From assembly GCA_028284415.1 (NCBI GenBank), contig JANQRU010000004.1, positions 992,001 to 1,056,000 of the forward strand: a stretch of 64,000 nt of DNA. The letters run 5' to 3'. The stretch comes from Pyrinomonadaceae bacterium (GTDB taxonomy: Bacteria; Acidobacteriota; Blastocatellia; Pyrinomonadales; Pyrinomonadaceae). Within the stretch, counting starts at the first letter, position 1; each line of letters begins with the position of its first letter. Under the pieces are notes generated by a model. The model did no database searches. It saw nothing but the letters and a program-made list of their open reading frames with translations, and was not told the origin of the DNA. Position numbers and translations under genes: made by a program. Of the stretch, positions 25,532-34,023 are shown one piece after another.

Positions 25532-25591
25532 ATCTTTGCGTCTTAAAACTTTGCATTCTCTGCTGTAAAAGAGAAGTTTAAACGCAAAGAT
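25532..25591. repeat. Long imperfect hairpin between amidohydrolase genes
   Basis: ATCTTTGCGT (25532-25541) pairs with ACGCAAAGAT (25582-25591), with further pairing inside (TTCTC with GAGAA, and AACTT with AAGTT). The outer arms resemble the TTTGCGATCTTTGCG-type intergenic repeats found in several phyla; this comparison is from memory. Confidence 0.55.
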
Positions 25592-25627
25592 CGCAAAGAA
25601 AAGTCAGTTATCATAAATTGCAAATTT

Positions 25628-26971
25628 CTAACGATTCTGTTTTGCATTTACTTCCAAAAATTTACCCTGCTTAAAACGCATTTTGATATTTTTGATCGCT
25701 TCGAGATTTTCAAGCGGATTTTCATCTAAAACCAAAAAGCTTGCTTCAAAACCTTTTTTGAGTTTTCCCACCTTGCGGTTTGGATACATCAAATGCGGCG
25801 TTTCAAAAGCTATTTGCAAAAGCGTGAGATTTTCGAGCAAATTGTATTCTTTAACGTACAAAAATTCTTTGATTATCGTGCCGTCGGTTTCGTCCGAACC
25901 GAAAGCGATGGGAACATCATTTTCGAGCATCAAACGCAGAAGTTTTTTCTGTCTTGTGGCGACCTTATTGGCACGTTCGACATTTAATTCGCGGGTTCCG
26001 TCCGACTTCCATTTGTATGAATAGCCTTTGCTCAAAGATAAGGTCGGGATGACGACGATTTTCTTTTCGGCAATCTTTTTGAAATCTTCGGCGGTCGGAT
26101 CGTATTTTACTGCGGCTTCGGGCGAATCGTTCCAATTCATACTGTAGCCGGGAAGATGTGCAAATCCGTCAACGCCGATTTTTGTTCCCAAACGCAGATC
26201 ATCCGCCGTTTCGATGTGTGCGAAAACACGTAAATTTGATTCGTGTGCTTTTTTGACAACATATTCGGCAACTTCCGGTGCTAAGCCTTTGAATCCGGCT
26301 TTTTCTTCTACCGAAAGATTTTTCTGATTTTTGGCATCGAGTAAGTAAATTTTGACGATATCCGGCTTGCCCGCGAGATATTTATCCCACTTTTCGTCAA
26401 CATCTTTTTTCGAATCAAAAAACCAGTAACCATCATTTTCAGCAAGCCGACTTTTTCTGATTTCTGCCAGCTTTTCTCCGCTTTCCCAATATCTTCCTTT
26501 AACCCCCATCGCTCTTGGCTCAAATGCAAAAAACGGATGTCCCAGAGTCGAAGTCAAACCACCGTTTGCATATAAAACATCGAGCGGAGATTTCTCTACT
26601 TCTTGCCGAATCGCGGCGACCGATTTCTGCGAATTGGTCAAAACCTGCACATAAAAATTTCCGTCTCGCAAGTTATTCTCAATTTGCGATTCAAAAGTTT
26701 TCGCATCCGATAAATTATGTGTGTGTGCGTCGCCAAAAGGCGGGATGACAAAACCGTTTTTGAGATCAAAAGTTTTATCAATTTCTTTTGGCTTTTTGTT
26801 TGAGAAAACTCCGTCTATTGAATACAAAGTTTTCTTTTCAAACTCTTTACCGTTAAACCATTTACCGTTTTTGAATTCGTAAGTTTGGGCGACGATGACA
26901 ATATTGCCGAAAACGAAAATGATTAAAGATAGAGCTAAAACTTGTCCGATTAAAATTCTTCCCTTGTTCAT
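25628..26971 (-). CDS. Exported amidohydrolase, paralogue 2
   Basis: A 447-residue paralogue of the other two. The N-terminus carries a hydrophobic export segment (about 8-28, ending NIVIVAQ, identical to paralogue 1 at this point). The barrel has FGDAHTHN for HxH, His in AHIETADD and AHLPGYS, and Asp in FGSDETDG. A segment (YWESGEKLAEIRKSRLAENDGYWF) is shared with paralogue 3 in shape. It starts three bases after paralogue 3 ends, so the two are certainly co-transcribed. Function: hydrolysis of an unknown amide in the periplasm. Confidence 0.87.
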   Translation of the reverse strand: MNKGRILIGQVLALSLIIFVFGNIVIVAQTYEFKNGKWFNGKEFEKKTLYSIDGVFSNKKPKEIDKTFDLKNGFVIPPFGDAHTHNLSDAKTFESQIENNLRDGNFYVQVLTNSQKSVAAIRQEVEKSPLDVLYANGGLTSTLGHPFFAFEPRAMGVKGRYWESGEKLAEIRKSRLAENDGYWFFDSKKDVDEKWDKYLAGKPDIVKIYLLDAKNQKNLSVEEKAGFKGLAPEVAEYVVKKAHESNLRVFAHIETADDLRLGTKIGVDGFAHLPGYSMNWNDSPEAAVKYDPTAEDFKKIAEKKIVVIPTLSLSKGYSYKWKSDGTRELNVERANKVATRQKKLLRLMLENDVPIAFGSDETDGTIIKEFLYVKEYNLLENLTLLQIAFETPHLMYPNRKVGKLKKGFEASFLVLDENPLENLEAIKNIKMRFKQGKFLEVNAKQNR

Positions 26972-26974
26972 AAA

Positions 26975-28261
26975 TTATTCCTTGTCTTTTTTCTCAAAAT
27001 TTAAATATTTTCCCTGCTTGATTCGGTGTTTTACGCTGAATAAATTATTTGAATCGTCAAGCGGATTTTTCTCTAAAACTAAAACGCTTCCTTCAAAACC
27101 TTCTTTCAAAAGTCCAATCTTTCTTTTGGGAAAAATTGTCTTCGGTGTTGTTTCGGAAACGATCTTGAGTAACTCTAATTCACTGAAAGAATCGGTTTCA
27201 ATGAACTTTTCAAGTTCTCCCGTAAGCGTTCGGTTAAACATATCCGAACCGATCAAAACTGTGCCGCCCAAGTTTTTGTAACGAGTCATAAATTCGCCTG
27301 CGGACTTCATAATTGCTTTATATTCAGCCGAGTCTTCTTTCAGATTGCCAGTGTATATCCCCATCGTCGGCATAACTTTTATGCCTTTTTTGATGGCTTT
27401 TTTCATCAGTTTATCCGGGACAGTTGAAAGCTCTTTGGTTTCAGGTTTTCCATTCCACAAAGGAATGTGTGCAAAACCATCAACACCGATTTTCACGCCG
27501 AGTTCAAAATCCTTGACGTTGTTTATGTGCGAATAAACTTTTAAGCCCCGTTTTTGAGATTCTTTTGTAACGTATTTTGCTAATTCGGGCGATAGACCGC
27601 TGTTTCCGGGGACGTCGTCGGTTGAGTTTTTCTCGTAATCCTGAACGTCTAGAAGATAAATTTTGACGACATCGGGATTGCCTTCAAAAAAGAATTTCAA
27701 CTTTTCTTTAGCTTCCTTTTTGTTGTCGATAAAGATGTAACTGTTGTTTTCATCAATACGGCTTTTTTTAATTTTCTCAATATTATCTTTCCATTTACTG
27801 AAATCATTTAAGCCCATTGCGAAAGGCTCATACGCCATAAATGGATGCCCCAGAGTGCTTGAAATTCCTTGATTGGCATATTTCACGTCGGGTGTTTCTT
27901 TCGTGCTGAAGAATTTTCTAAATTTCTCAATATTTTTGGCTTTCGCCGTCAGATTTTGAACGTAAAATGTGCCTTCTTTTAAGTATTGGTTTGGAATAAA
28001 CGAAAGTTGCCAATCTCTATCCATATTGTGCGTGTGAGCATCGCCATACGGCGGAATGACAAATTGATTTTCGATGTTGATTGTTTTTTCTACGCTTTCA
28101 GGTTTTGTAAAGGTTATTTTCTCATCGACGATAAATAAATCTTTTTTGATAAACTTTTTGCCATCAAAAATATTTCCACCGATCAAGCCGATCGAATCCT
28201 GTCCCAAAGCAAAACTAGAAAATAAAAAGAAAAATAAAACCGTATAAGTTATCTTTTTCAT
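26975..28261 (-). CDS. Exported amidohydrolase, paralogue 3
   Basis: A 428-residue paralogue and first gene of the cluster. Signal peptide about 1-20 (ending FALGQ). YGDAHTHNMD gives the HxH, SHINNVKD and AHIPLWN the other His, and LIGSDMFNRT the Asp. The C-terminal FPKRKIGLLKEGFEGSVLVLEKNPLDDSNNLFSVKHRIKQGKY repeats the shared end. Compared with the other two, it lacks a large insertion near the start of the barrel. An operon promoter probably lies in the 257-base gap upstream, where there is also a large inverted repeat. Confidence 0.87.
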   Translation of the reverse strand: MKKITYTVLFFFLFSSFALGQDSIGLIGGNIFDGKKFIKKDLFIVDEKITFTKPESVEKTINIENQFVIPPYGDAHTHNMDRDWQLSFIPNQYLKEGTFYVQNLTAKAKNIEKFRKFFSTKETPDVKYANQGISSTLGHPFMAYEPFAMGLNDFSKWKDNIEKIKKSRIDENNSYIFIDNKKEAKEKLKFFFEGNPDVVKIYLLDVQDYEKNSTDDVPGNSGLSPELAKYVTKESQKRGLKVYSHINNVKDFELGVKIGVDGFAHIPLWNGKPETKELSTVPDKLMKKAIKKGIKVMPTMGIYTGNLKEDSAEYKAIMKSAGEFMTRYKNLGGTVLIGSDMFNRTLTGELEKFIETDSFSELELLKIVSETTPKTIFPKRKIGLLKEGFEGSVLVLEKNPLDDSNNLFSVKHRIKQGKYLNFEKKDKE

Positions 28262-28385
28262 AAAATCCCTCTTGTTCGTTAATTATTCCATTTTAATTGT
28301 AAAAGAAGATTTCGCTTGTGTGGAAACTTTTCGATGAATTGGCTTTTTGCGAGACGAATGGGAATTTTGATTGGTAAACTGACTG

Positions 28386-28517
28386 ACTGGAACGCAAACG
28401 GCTCGTTTGCACAAATGCGTGAGCATTTGAAAATACGTAATTAAAATTCAATTTGAAATTAATCACATATTTTCGCGTTTTTACAAACGCGTGCAAACGA
28501 GCCGTTTGCGTTCCAGT
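28386..28517. repeat. Inverted two-hairpin repeat (27-bp perfect arms)
   Basis: Arms 28386-28412 and 28491-28517 are perfect reverse complements of each other. Inside each arm GCAAACG-GCT-CGTTTGC folds on itself. Just inside the arms lie different hairpins: CAAATGC-GTGA-GCATTTG on one side and, in the same orientation, CGCGTTT-GTAA-AAACGCG on the other. The stems differ but pairing and a GNRA-type loop are kept. It lies between the response regulator stop and the amidohydrolase operon start. Confidence 0.85.
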
Positions 28518-28518
28518 C

Positions 28519-29238
28519 TTATGCAAATAATTTCTTCAAAACCTGCGAACCGGAACGGCTTGCTTGGACTTCAGCACCGTTTTTCATATAGATCAAAAGC
28601 GTTCTGCCAAGTTCTTCGATTTTTTCGATGTGGTCGAGATTGATGATTGAGGAGCGGTGAATTTGTAAAAATTTTTGTTCGTCGAGACGTTTGGAAAACT
28701 CCGTCAAAGTGCCGCTTGCCATGTATTTTTCGTCCGCTGTGTGTAGGTTCACATAATCGCCGTTTGCTTCGAGCCAGAAAATTTCTTCCGTTTCGAGTGG
28801 AAAAATTAAATCCTTTTTGCGAACGAAAAGTCTTGTTAAGGGTTCAACCGTTTCGGGAGTTTCTTTTTTTGATTCACTTTCGGTAAGACGTTTTTGAATT
28901 CGCTCGATCGTTTGATGAAATCTTTCTCTGCCGAAAGGTTTTTGGAGATAATCCAAGGCTTCGAGTTCAAAAGCCGTAACAGCGTAATGCTCAAATGCGG
29001 TTGTAAAAACGACTGCGGGTTTGTATTTGATTCGCCGCAAAACTTCCAAGCCTGAAAGCTCGGGAATCTGAACGTCGAGAAAAATAAGATCGGGTTTTAG
29101 TTCTTCGATTTTCTCAATTGCCTGCAAACCGTCCGACGCCTCACCGATGAGTTCAAGCCATTCGACATCAGCGATAAAATCCCGCAAAGTCTGCCGTGCA
29201 AGCGGTTCGTCTTCAACTATTAGCGTGCGAATATTCAA
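28519..29238 (-). CDS. LytTR-type response regulator (system 1)
   Basis: A 239-residue response regulator. The receiver domain (1-120) has the acidic pair in VEDEP, the phosphorylated Asp in IFLDVQIPE, the switch Thr in FTTAFEHY and Lys in LQKPFGR. The C-terminal LytTR DNA-binding domain (about 140-239) includes FWLEANGDYVNLHT and the typical FLQIHRSSIINLDHIEKI. It overlaps the sensor gene by 26 bases on the same strand, so the pair is co-translated. Its targets are unknown; the adjacent amidohydrolase operon is a candidate. Confidence 0.93.
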   Translation of the reverse strand: MNIRTLIVEDEPLARQTLRDFIADVEWLELIGEASDGLQAIEKIEELKPDLIFLDVQIPELSGLEVLRRIKYKPAVVFTTAFEHYAVTAFELEALDYLQKPFGRERFHQTIERIQKRLTESESKKETPETVEPLTRLFVRKKDLIFPLETEEIFWLEANGDYVNLHTADEKYMASGTLTEFSKRLDEQKFLQIHRSSIINLDHIEKIEELGRTLLIYMKNGAEVQASRSGSQVLKKLFA

Positions 29239-30349
29239 CTTCTAAATCTTTCTCCTTCAAATGCTTTTCTGAATATTGAACGGGAATTTCTATGTGCGTT
29301 TTGAATCCTTTATCTAAATTCGTCTGAACTTCAAAAACAGATTTTTCGCCGTATTGGATTTGCAGTTGTTCGCGGATGAGATTGATTCCCAAGCCGTCAG
29401 AATCTTCGACTTTCCCATTTTCCGAACCGATACCGTTGTCGCCGATCTCCAGTTTTAATTTGCCATTTTCTTTTTTTGCGGAAATGGAGATTGTCGCTGA
29501 AATGCTTTTCGGGGCGATGCCGTGTTTTATCGAATTTTCTATTAAAGGCTGAACGGTAAATGCTGGCAAAAGACAATCGAGTGAGTCAGATTCGATATGT
29601 TTTTCAACCATTAATCTTTCGCCGAGCCGCAGTTTTTCAAGCCCCAAATAATTTTCGACAAAGTTTAGTTCGTCTTCCAAACGGACTAAATGATTTCCCG
29701 AATCGCGTTTATCCTTCAGAGAATAACGCAACATCTCGGACAGTTTTTCAATCGCATTTTCCGCTTTTTTCGGATCGTAGCGAACGAGTGCCATTAACGT
29801 ATGCAAAGTGTTGAAAAGAAAATGCGGATTAAGCTGTGCTTGCAAAACAGCAAGAGAATTTTGAGCGTAAAGCGTTTCGGCACGGGCGGCACGGCGTTCT
29901 TCCTCACGTAAATTTTCCATAATTTGCAGGATATAAACTACACTCGCAATTATCGTGTAAACCAAAACGCCCGTAAAAACCTGCCATTGCAGAGCATTTC
30001 CCGTAAACGCTGAAAATTCCCATATTCCGGTTTCGAGATAGTTATCAATTGTAAAAAGTGTGAATAGAAAATATGACCAACCGAAGGAGAAAATCAAAGC
30101 CGAAACAAGATGAAGCGGGAAAAACCAGATATGTTTGTTAATTGACCATCTCAGACGATTGCACAACCAAACAACGGGAATTCCGAGAATCGCCACACTG
30201 GTCACATTACGTGCGACATTTTCTGCAATAATTGCAACATCTCTGTAACCTTGAACGAAAAAGACAACTGCATAAATGACGACAAGAGGAATCCAAGCTA
30301 AACAATAATTTAACCAAAAACGCTTTGTAAATTGAATCCCTTTTTCCAT
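29213..30349 (-). CDS. LytS-type sensor histidine kinase (system 1)
   Basis: A 378-residue sensor kinase with four predicted membrane helices (about 15-145), a coiled linker (ENLREEERRAARAETLYAQNSL) and the His_kinase domain. The phospho-acceptor His is in LNPHFLFNTLHTL, the ATP-binding N box in LIENSIKHG, and the G1 box in GDNGIGS. It signals to the LytTR regulator encoded immediately downstream. The ligand is unknown. No 5TM-Lyt domain is obvious; the N-terminus resembles the DUF-type sensor of many acidobacterial kinases. Confidence 0.9.
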   Translation of the reverse strand: MEKGIQFTKRFWLNYCLAWIPLVVIYAVVFFVQGYRDVAIIAENVARNVTSVAILGIPVVWLCNRLRWSINKHIWFFPLHLVSALIFSFGWSYFLFTLFTIDNYLETGIWEFSAFTGNALQWQVFTGVLVYTIIASVVYILQIMENLREEERRAARAETLYAQNSLAVLQAQLNPHFLFNTLHTLMALVRYDPKKAENAIEKLSEMLRYSLKDKRDSGNHLVRLEDELNFVENYLGLEKLRLGERLMVEKHIESDSLDCLLPAFTVQPLIENSIKHGIAPKSISATISISAKKENGKLKLEIGDNGIGSENGKVEDSDGLGINLIREQLQIQYGEKSVFEVQTNLDKGFKTHIEIPVQYSEKHLKEKDLEVEYSHANS

Positions 30350-30395
30350 AAACCGCCGCTTATCTTAGCACAGGCGGGAATTGTTTGTTTAAAAT

Positions 30396-30432
30396 AAAAG
30401 AAGGCAGAAACTTAAAAATCTCCGCCTTCTTT
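30396..30432 (-). terminator. Terminator of the Tudor-like lipoprotein gene
   Basis: On the minus strand AAAGAAGGC pairs with GCCTTCTTT, followed by TTTT. It lies between the lipoprotein stop and the kinase start. Confidence 0.8.
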
Positions 30433-30455
30433 CCATAAATGGTTATTTAAACTCT

Positions 30456-31352
30456 TTAACTCAAAGGGATAAATTCACCCATTTTAAGCGTGCGGTTTTC
30501 GCCTCTTGAATTTTTGATGACTATTGAGTCGGATTTTACTTCTGTAACCTGTCCATATTGCCAACGCGAACCTGATTGAGGTTTTGCTAATACATGGCTT
30601 TCGGCTTCGGGCATCTTCGTATTCGAAGCGTTTGGAGCAGGCATAACTTTATCCATATCAATATCGCTTGGTTTTGAGCCATCGTCCCAAGCAACGGAAA
30701 CTTTGTCACCGCTGATGTTATTCACTTTGCCCGACCACCAAGAGTTAGTTGCCCAAAGTGCGACGACTTTATCACCTTTTTTGGGTTTGTAACCATTCGG
30801 TGCTTTCGGACTTTTAGCTTGTGCTTTTTTCAAAAAGTCATTGGAATCAACTTTGTCTTTGAATGTTGCCGCAGTTGCAGGAGTGACTTTGATAATTTTG
30901 TTTCCGTCTAAGTTGGTTGTACTTGAACTTCCGACAGCTTTAACGACATAGACATCACCCTTGACTTCAGTAACTTCGGCACCGCTCCAATAGCTATTGG
31001 ATTGGACTTTTGCTAAGACCATATCGCCTTGTTTAACATCAGGTTTTGCTCCCGATTCGGGAATTGAATAAACGTCCGACATATCAACATCCGAAGGATT
31101 CGAGCCGTCGTTCCATTTAACTTTGGCTTTATTCCCATCAAGACTTTCCACCTTTCCTTCATAAAAAGAACCGCTCGACCATTTCGCCACGACTGTATCG
31201 CCAACTTCTACTTTTGCAGATTCTTCTTTTTTCTCAGTTGTCGTTCCTTCTGTTTTCTCCGTTGTGCCTTCTTCCGTTTTCGTTCCGGAAGTAAAGTTAC
31301 AACCGAAAACGAAAATTGATAAAATTAGCAATAGACCCAAGTTTTTTAACAT
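30456..31352 (-). CDS. Lipoprotein with four Tudor/agenet-like repeats
   Basis: A 298-residue predicted lipoprotein. The signal peptide ends in VFGC, so Cys18 would be lipidated. A Thr/Glu/Lys-rich linker (20-47) follows. Then come four repeats of about 45 residues (near 48, 107, 191 and 250) with the Tudor/agenet pattern: GDTVVAKWSSGSFYEGKVE...VKWNDG, GDMVLAKVQ..YWSGAEV, GDKVVALWATNSWWSGKV...VAWDDG and HVLAKPQSGSRWQYGQV. The DGSxPSDxDM ending is shared by repeats 1 and 3, so the protein looks like a duplication of a two-repeat unit. Tudor domains normally bind methylated proteins in eukaryotes; here the ligand is unknown. Confidence 0.8.
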   Translation of the reverse strand: MLKNLGLLLILSIFVFGCNFTSGTKTEEGTTEKTEGTTTEKKEESAKVEVGDTVVAKWSSGSFYEGKVESLDGNKAKVKWNDGSNPSDVDMSDVYSIPESGAKPDVKQGDMVLAKVQSNSYWSGAEVTEVKGDVYVVKAVGSSSTTNLDGNKIIKVTPATAATFKDKVDSNDFLKKAQAKSPKAPNGYKPKKGDKVVALWATNSWWSGKVNNISGDKVSVAWDDGSKPSDIDMDKVMPAPNASNTKMPEAESHVLAKPQSGSRWQYGQVTEVKSDSIVIKNSRGENRTLKMGEFIPLS

Positions 31353-31417
31353 TTATTAATCTCTCCTTTTTAAGTTTTCATAAAACCCATAGTTCTTTGA
31401 GAGGATATTAAACAAAA

Positions 31418-31461
31418 AAAACAAAGGCACTACATAAACAGGTAGTAAATGCCTTTGTTTT
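31418..31461 (-). terminator. Terminator of the serine hydrolase gene
   Basis: AAAACAAAGGCA (31418-31429) pairs perfectly with TGCCTTTGTTTT (31450-31461), and CTAC with GTAG inside. On the minus strand a run of T follows. Confidence 0.85.
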
Positions 31462-31463
31462 GA

Positions 31464-33593
31464 TTATTTATTAGCTTTGAGCTTTGCAATCGCTCGCTTG
31501 GCAAAAGATGCATTCGCGTAATTGGGATCAATTTCCAGAGCCTTTTCGTAAAACTTTATTGCTTTTTCATTCTGTTTTAGCTCCATATAAAATTCGCCCG
31601 TGCTGTCATAAAGATTGGCGACTTTTGGATGAAGTTCAACTGCGACTATCAGAAGTTGCAATCCCGCTTTTGCTTGTCCGATGTTTTTTAAGTTATATGC
31701 CATCGAATTTAAGCTTCCGGCACTTGCTCCACCACGTGGATTTATTTGGAGAGATTTTTTCAGTAAACTTTTAGCGTTTTCTTTTTGTCCAGCTAAAATA
31801 TTTAAGATTCCCAAGGTCGCATTTGTGCTATCGGATTCGGGATAGAGTTTGTAGTTTATCTGACCGACTCGGAATGCGGATTTCATATCACCGGCGACCG
31901 CCAAATTTGTAACGGCACCGTCCAAATCGTTGATGTAGCTTGGATAAACACTTTTGCCTGTGAATTCTTTGCTTAAAGCTTCGCTCATCTGCAAGGCTTT
32001 GGAAACATCATAGATCTCAAAATTCTTCGTTCTCTCATTCCAAACTTTCGCCCAATCGTTGTTCCATTTAGTGATCTTTTGTTCAAAGCTTGAATCGAAC
32101 TTTAGTTCATTTGAATAATTCTCTTGGGTTTTATACCAACCGATGTAATCGGCGATAAATGGAAGCACACCGATCTTGTAATAATTATCAGTATCCTTAC
32201 CGTTTTGGTTTAATTTTTCGGCGATAAAAGAGAACATTTTGACGAGTTTTTCATCACCGACGGGATGATTTCCGTCAGTGAACATTCTTTGCAGTTTTTG
32301 CAGCTCGGCTTTGATAGTTTCTTTAAAATAGACAAATGAATCTTTTGCTTCCGCATCGTTTTTTGCCATAGATTTTCCGTAACGATCAAAGTAAAACATT
32401 CCCGAATCGAAACTTTCATCCAAACCGCGAAGTATTGTGCGGTCTTTTGCATCATCTGTGTAATAACGAATCTGCCAAGGCTCATCGAAGAAAATTTTAA
32501 TAACTTCCGCGGCATAAACAGCCGGGTTTACATTCTCAAAATTAATCGCTACGGCAACTGTGAATTTTTTGTTCGGAAAACTTAAAAGCTGTGTTTTTGT
32601 TTCGGCTTGCGAACCGCTATGCCCAACCATAAAACGGCCATTCGGAGAACCCGTTCGCCAACCGTAACCGTAGCCGACTTTGTAGCCGCTTCTGGTCGCT
32701 TGCGAAGTCCACATTTCTTCACGCATTTTGTCGGTAAGCAATTTTCCCTCGGTCATTCCTTTTGCAAAATCAAGCATATCGTGAACGGTCGAACGGATTC
32801 CGCCTGCCGCAAAACGCGAACTTATATCAATAAATTCTGAATTCTCTAATTTGCCGTTATTTAAACGATAACCTTTGACGCGATTCGGAATAATTTTGTC
32901 GGGCGTATCTAACATCGTGCTGTTCATTCCCAGAGGTTTCCAGACATTTTCCGTCATATATTCGCCGTAAGATTTCCCGCTCGCTCCTTCGATCACCGCA
33001 CCGAGCAAATTGTAACCATAGCTTGTATATCTGTAACGAGTTCCGGGTTCATTAACGAGATCAAAGTTTTCAAAAACCCGTATCGCCTCGCGTGTATTTT
33101 TGTGAGTTTTGAAACGCCCTTCGAGATCGTAATTTTGGTAATGACTAATTCCGCCCAGATGTCCTAAAAGCTGGCGAATCGTCACAGGATATTTTTTCTT
33201 TGGAAAATAGGGGACATATTTTTGCACTTCGGCATCTAGGTCAATTTTTCCTTGTTCAACAAGAGTTAAAATCCCCACGGCAGTCATAGGTTTTGCAACT
33301 GAAGCCATACGATAAGAAGATTCGGGTTTTGTCGGAATTTGGTTTTCCAAATCAGCGAGTCCGAAGCCTTTTACCCAACGGAAATTATCTTTTTGAAATC
33401 CTATGGTTAGACCCGTAACACGGTCGCGTTTCATCTGTGATCGCACGAATTCTTCGATTTTCTTTATCTTTTCGGCAAACTGCGTTTCCGTCTGTGTTTG
33501 AACAGGTTTTGCAAAAACGGGCGTTGAAACATTTGCAGGCAAAAACTGTAATAACAAAAAGGCGACTAATAAAATGCTTTGTATTTTCTTCAT
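31464..33593 (-). CDS. Exported class C serine hydrolase with TPR tail
   Basis: A 709-residue exported protein. The signal peptide (1-29, ending TPVFAK) leads to a beta-lactamase/class C fold with SVAK (Ser98, Lys101), YGYN as the YxN motif and VGHSGS for the KTG-like triad. These are marks of esterase/D-aminopeptidase-like proteins more than of resistance enzymes. After a middle region, TPR-like repeats end the protein (NTLGI..., LYDSTGEFYMELKQNEKAIKFYEKALEIDPNYA). I chose the ATG at 33593, directly before the signal peptide; the frame extends upstream to 33644 with no sign of a start. The ribosome-binding site is weak. Confidence 0.87.
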   Translation of the reverse strand: MKKIQSILLVAFLLLQFLPANVSTPVFAKPVQTQTETQFAEKIKKIEEFVRSQMKRDRVTGLTIGFQKDNFRWVKGFGLADLENQIPTKPESSYRMASVAKPMTAVGILTLVEQGKIDLDAEVQKYVPYFPKKKYPVTIRQLLGHLGGISHYQNYDLEGRFKTHKNTREAIRVFENFDLVNEPGTRYRYTSYGYNLLGAVIEGASGKSYGEYMTENVWKPLGMNSTMLDTPDKIIPNRVKGYRLNNGKLENSEFIDISSRFAAGGIRSTVHDMLDFAKGMTEGKLLTDKMREEMWTSQATRSGYKVGYGYGWRTGSPNGRFMVGHSGSQAETKTQLLSFPNKKFTVAVAINFENVNPAVYAAEVIKIFFDEPWQIRYYTDDAKDRTILRGLDESFDSGMFYFDRYGKSMAKNDAEAKDSFVYFKETIKAELQKLQRMFTDGNHPVGDEKLVKMFSFIAEKLNQNGKDTDNYYKIGVLPFIADYIGWYKTQENYSNELKFDSSFEQKITKWNNDWAKVWNERTKNFEIYDVSKALQMSEALSKEFTGKSVYPSYINDLDGAVTNLAVAGDMKSAFRVGQINYKLYPESDSTNATLGILNILAGQKENAKSLLKKSLQINPRGGASAGSLNSMAYNLKNIGQAKAGLQLLIVAVELHPKVANLYDSTGEFYMELKQNEKAIKFYEKALEIDPNYANASFAKRAIAKLKANK

Positions 33594-33835
33594 AATTATT
33601 TGGTTTTGTTTTCGGAGTTCTAAAAAAAGACACACCAATGGCATCGTTTTTATGACAAAATATATCTTACTCGAATTTTATTCAAAATAATTGAACAAGA
33701 TTAGCTTTTTTGTATTTAACAGATAAATAAATGCGGAAGCCCACACGAAGTATGTGAGTAATTAAATATGTTAATGCCGTTACTCCTTGCAGGCTTCTGT
33801 AATAATATGTTTTTAAATAAGTAGGTGAATAATTA

Positions 33836-33964
33836 GGAGTGCAAGCATCCCTGCTTGCAAGATTGCTGTCTTTTAGCAATCTAAATAAAGATCGGCAAGT
33901 TTAAGTTGGCAATGTTTTTTCAATTGTTTATCAACAATTGTGCAAGCAAGGATGCTTACACTCC
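33836..33964. repeat. Paired inverted copies of the dispersed two-hairpin repeat
   Basis: Two copies of the unit seen at 2953-3003 face each other. The left copy (33836-33885) has GCAAGCATCCCTGCTTGC, then the ATTGCT/AGCAAT hairpin. The right copy (33941-33964) has the same conserved end reversed, next to CAATTGTT-GATA-AACAATTG. Each end matches with two differences in 24 bases. The whole gap from 33594 to 34023 holds no other feature that I can see. Confidence 0.75.
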
Positions 33965-34023
33965 TTTTTCGCAATTTTACCAATAACTAATTTTGTTCAC
34001 CTATCTAGTGTCTTTAAGTTTTA

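Noticed and set aside
28293-28526. Minus-strand reading frame of about 77 codons
   Set aside because: It runs through the large inverted repeat and has no start signal or coding character.
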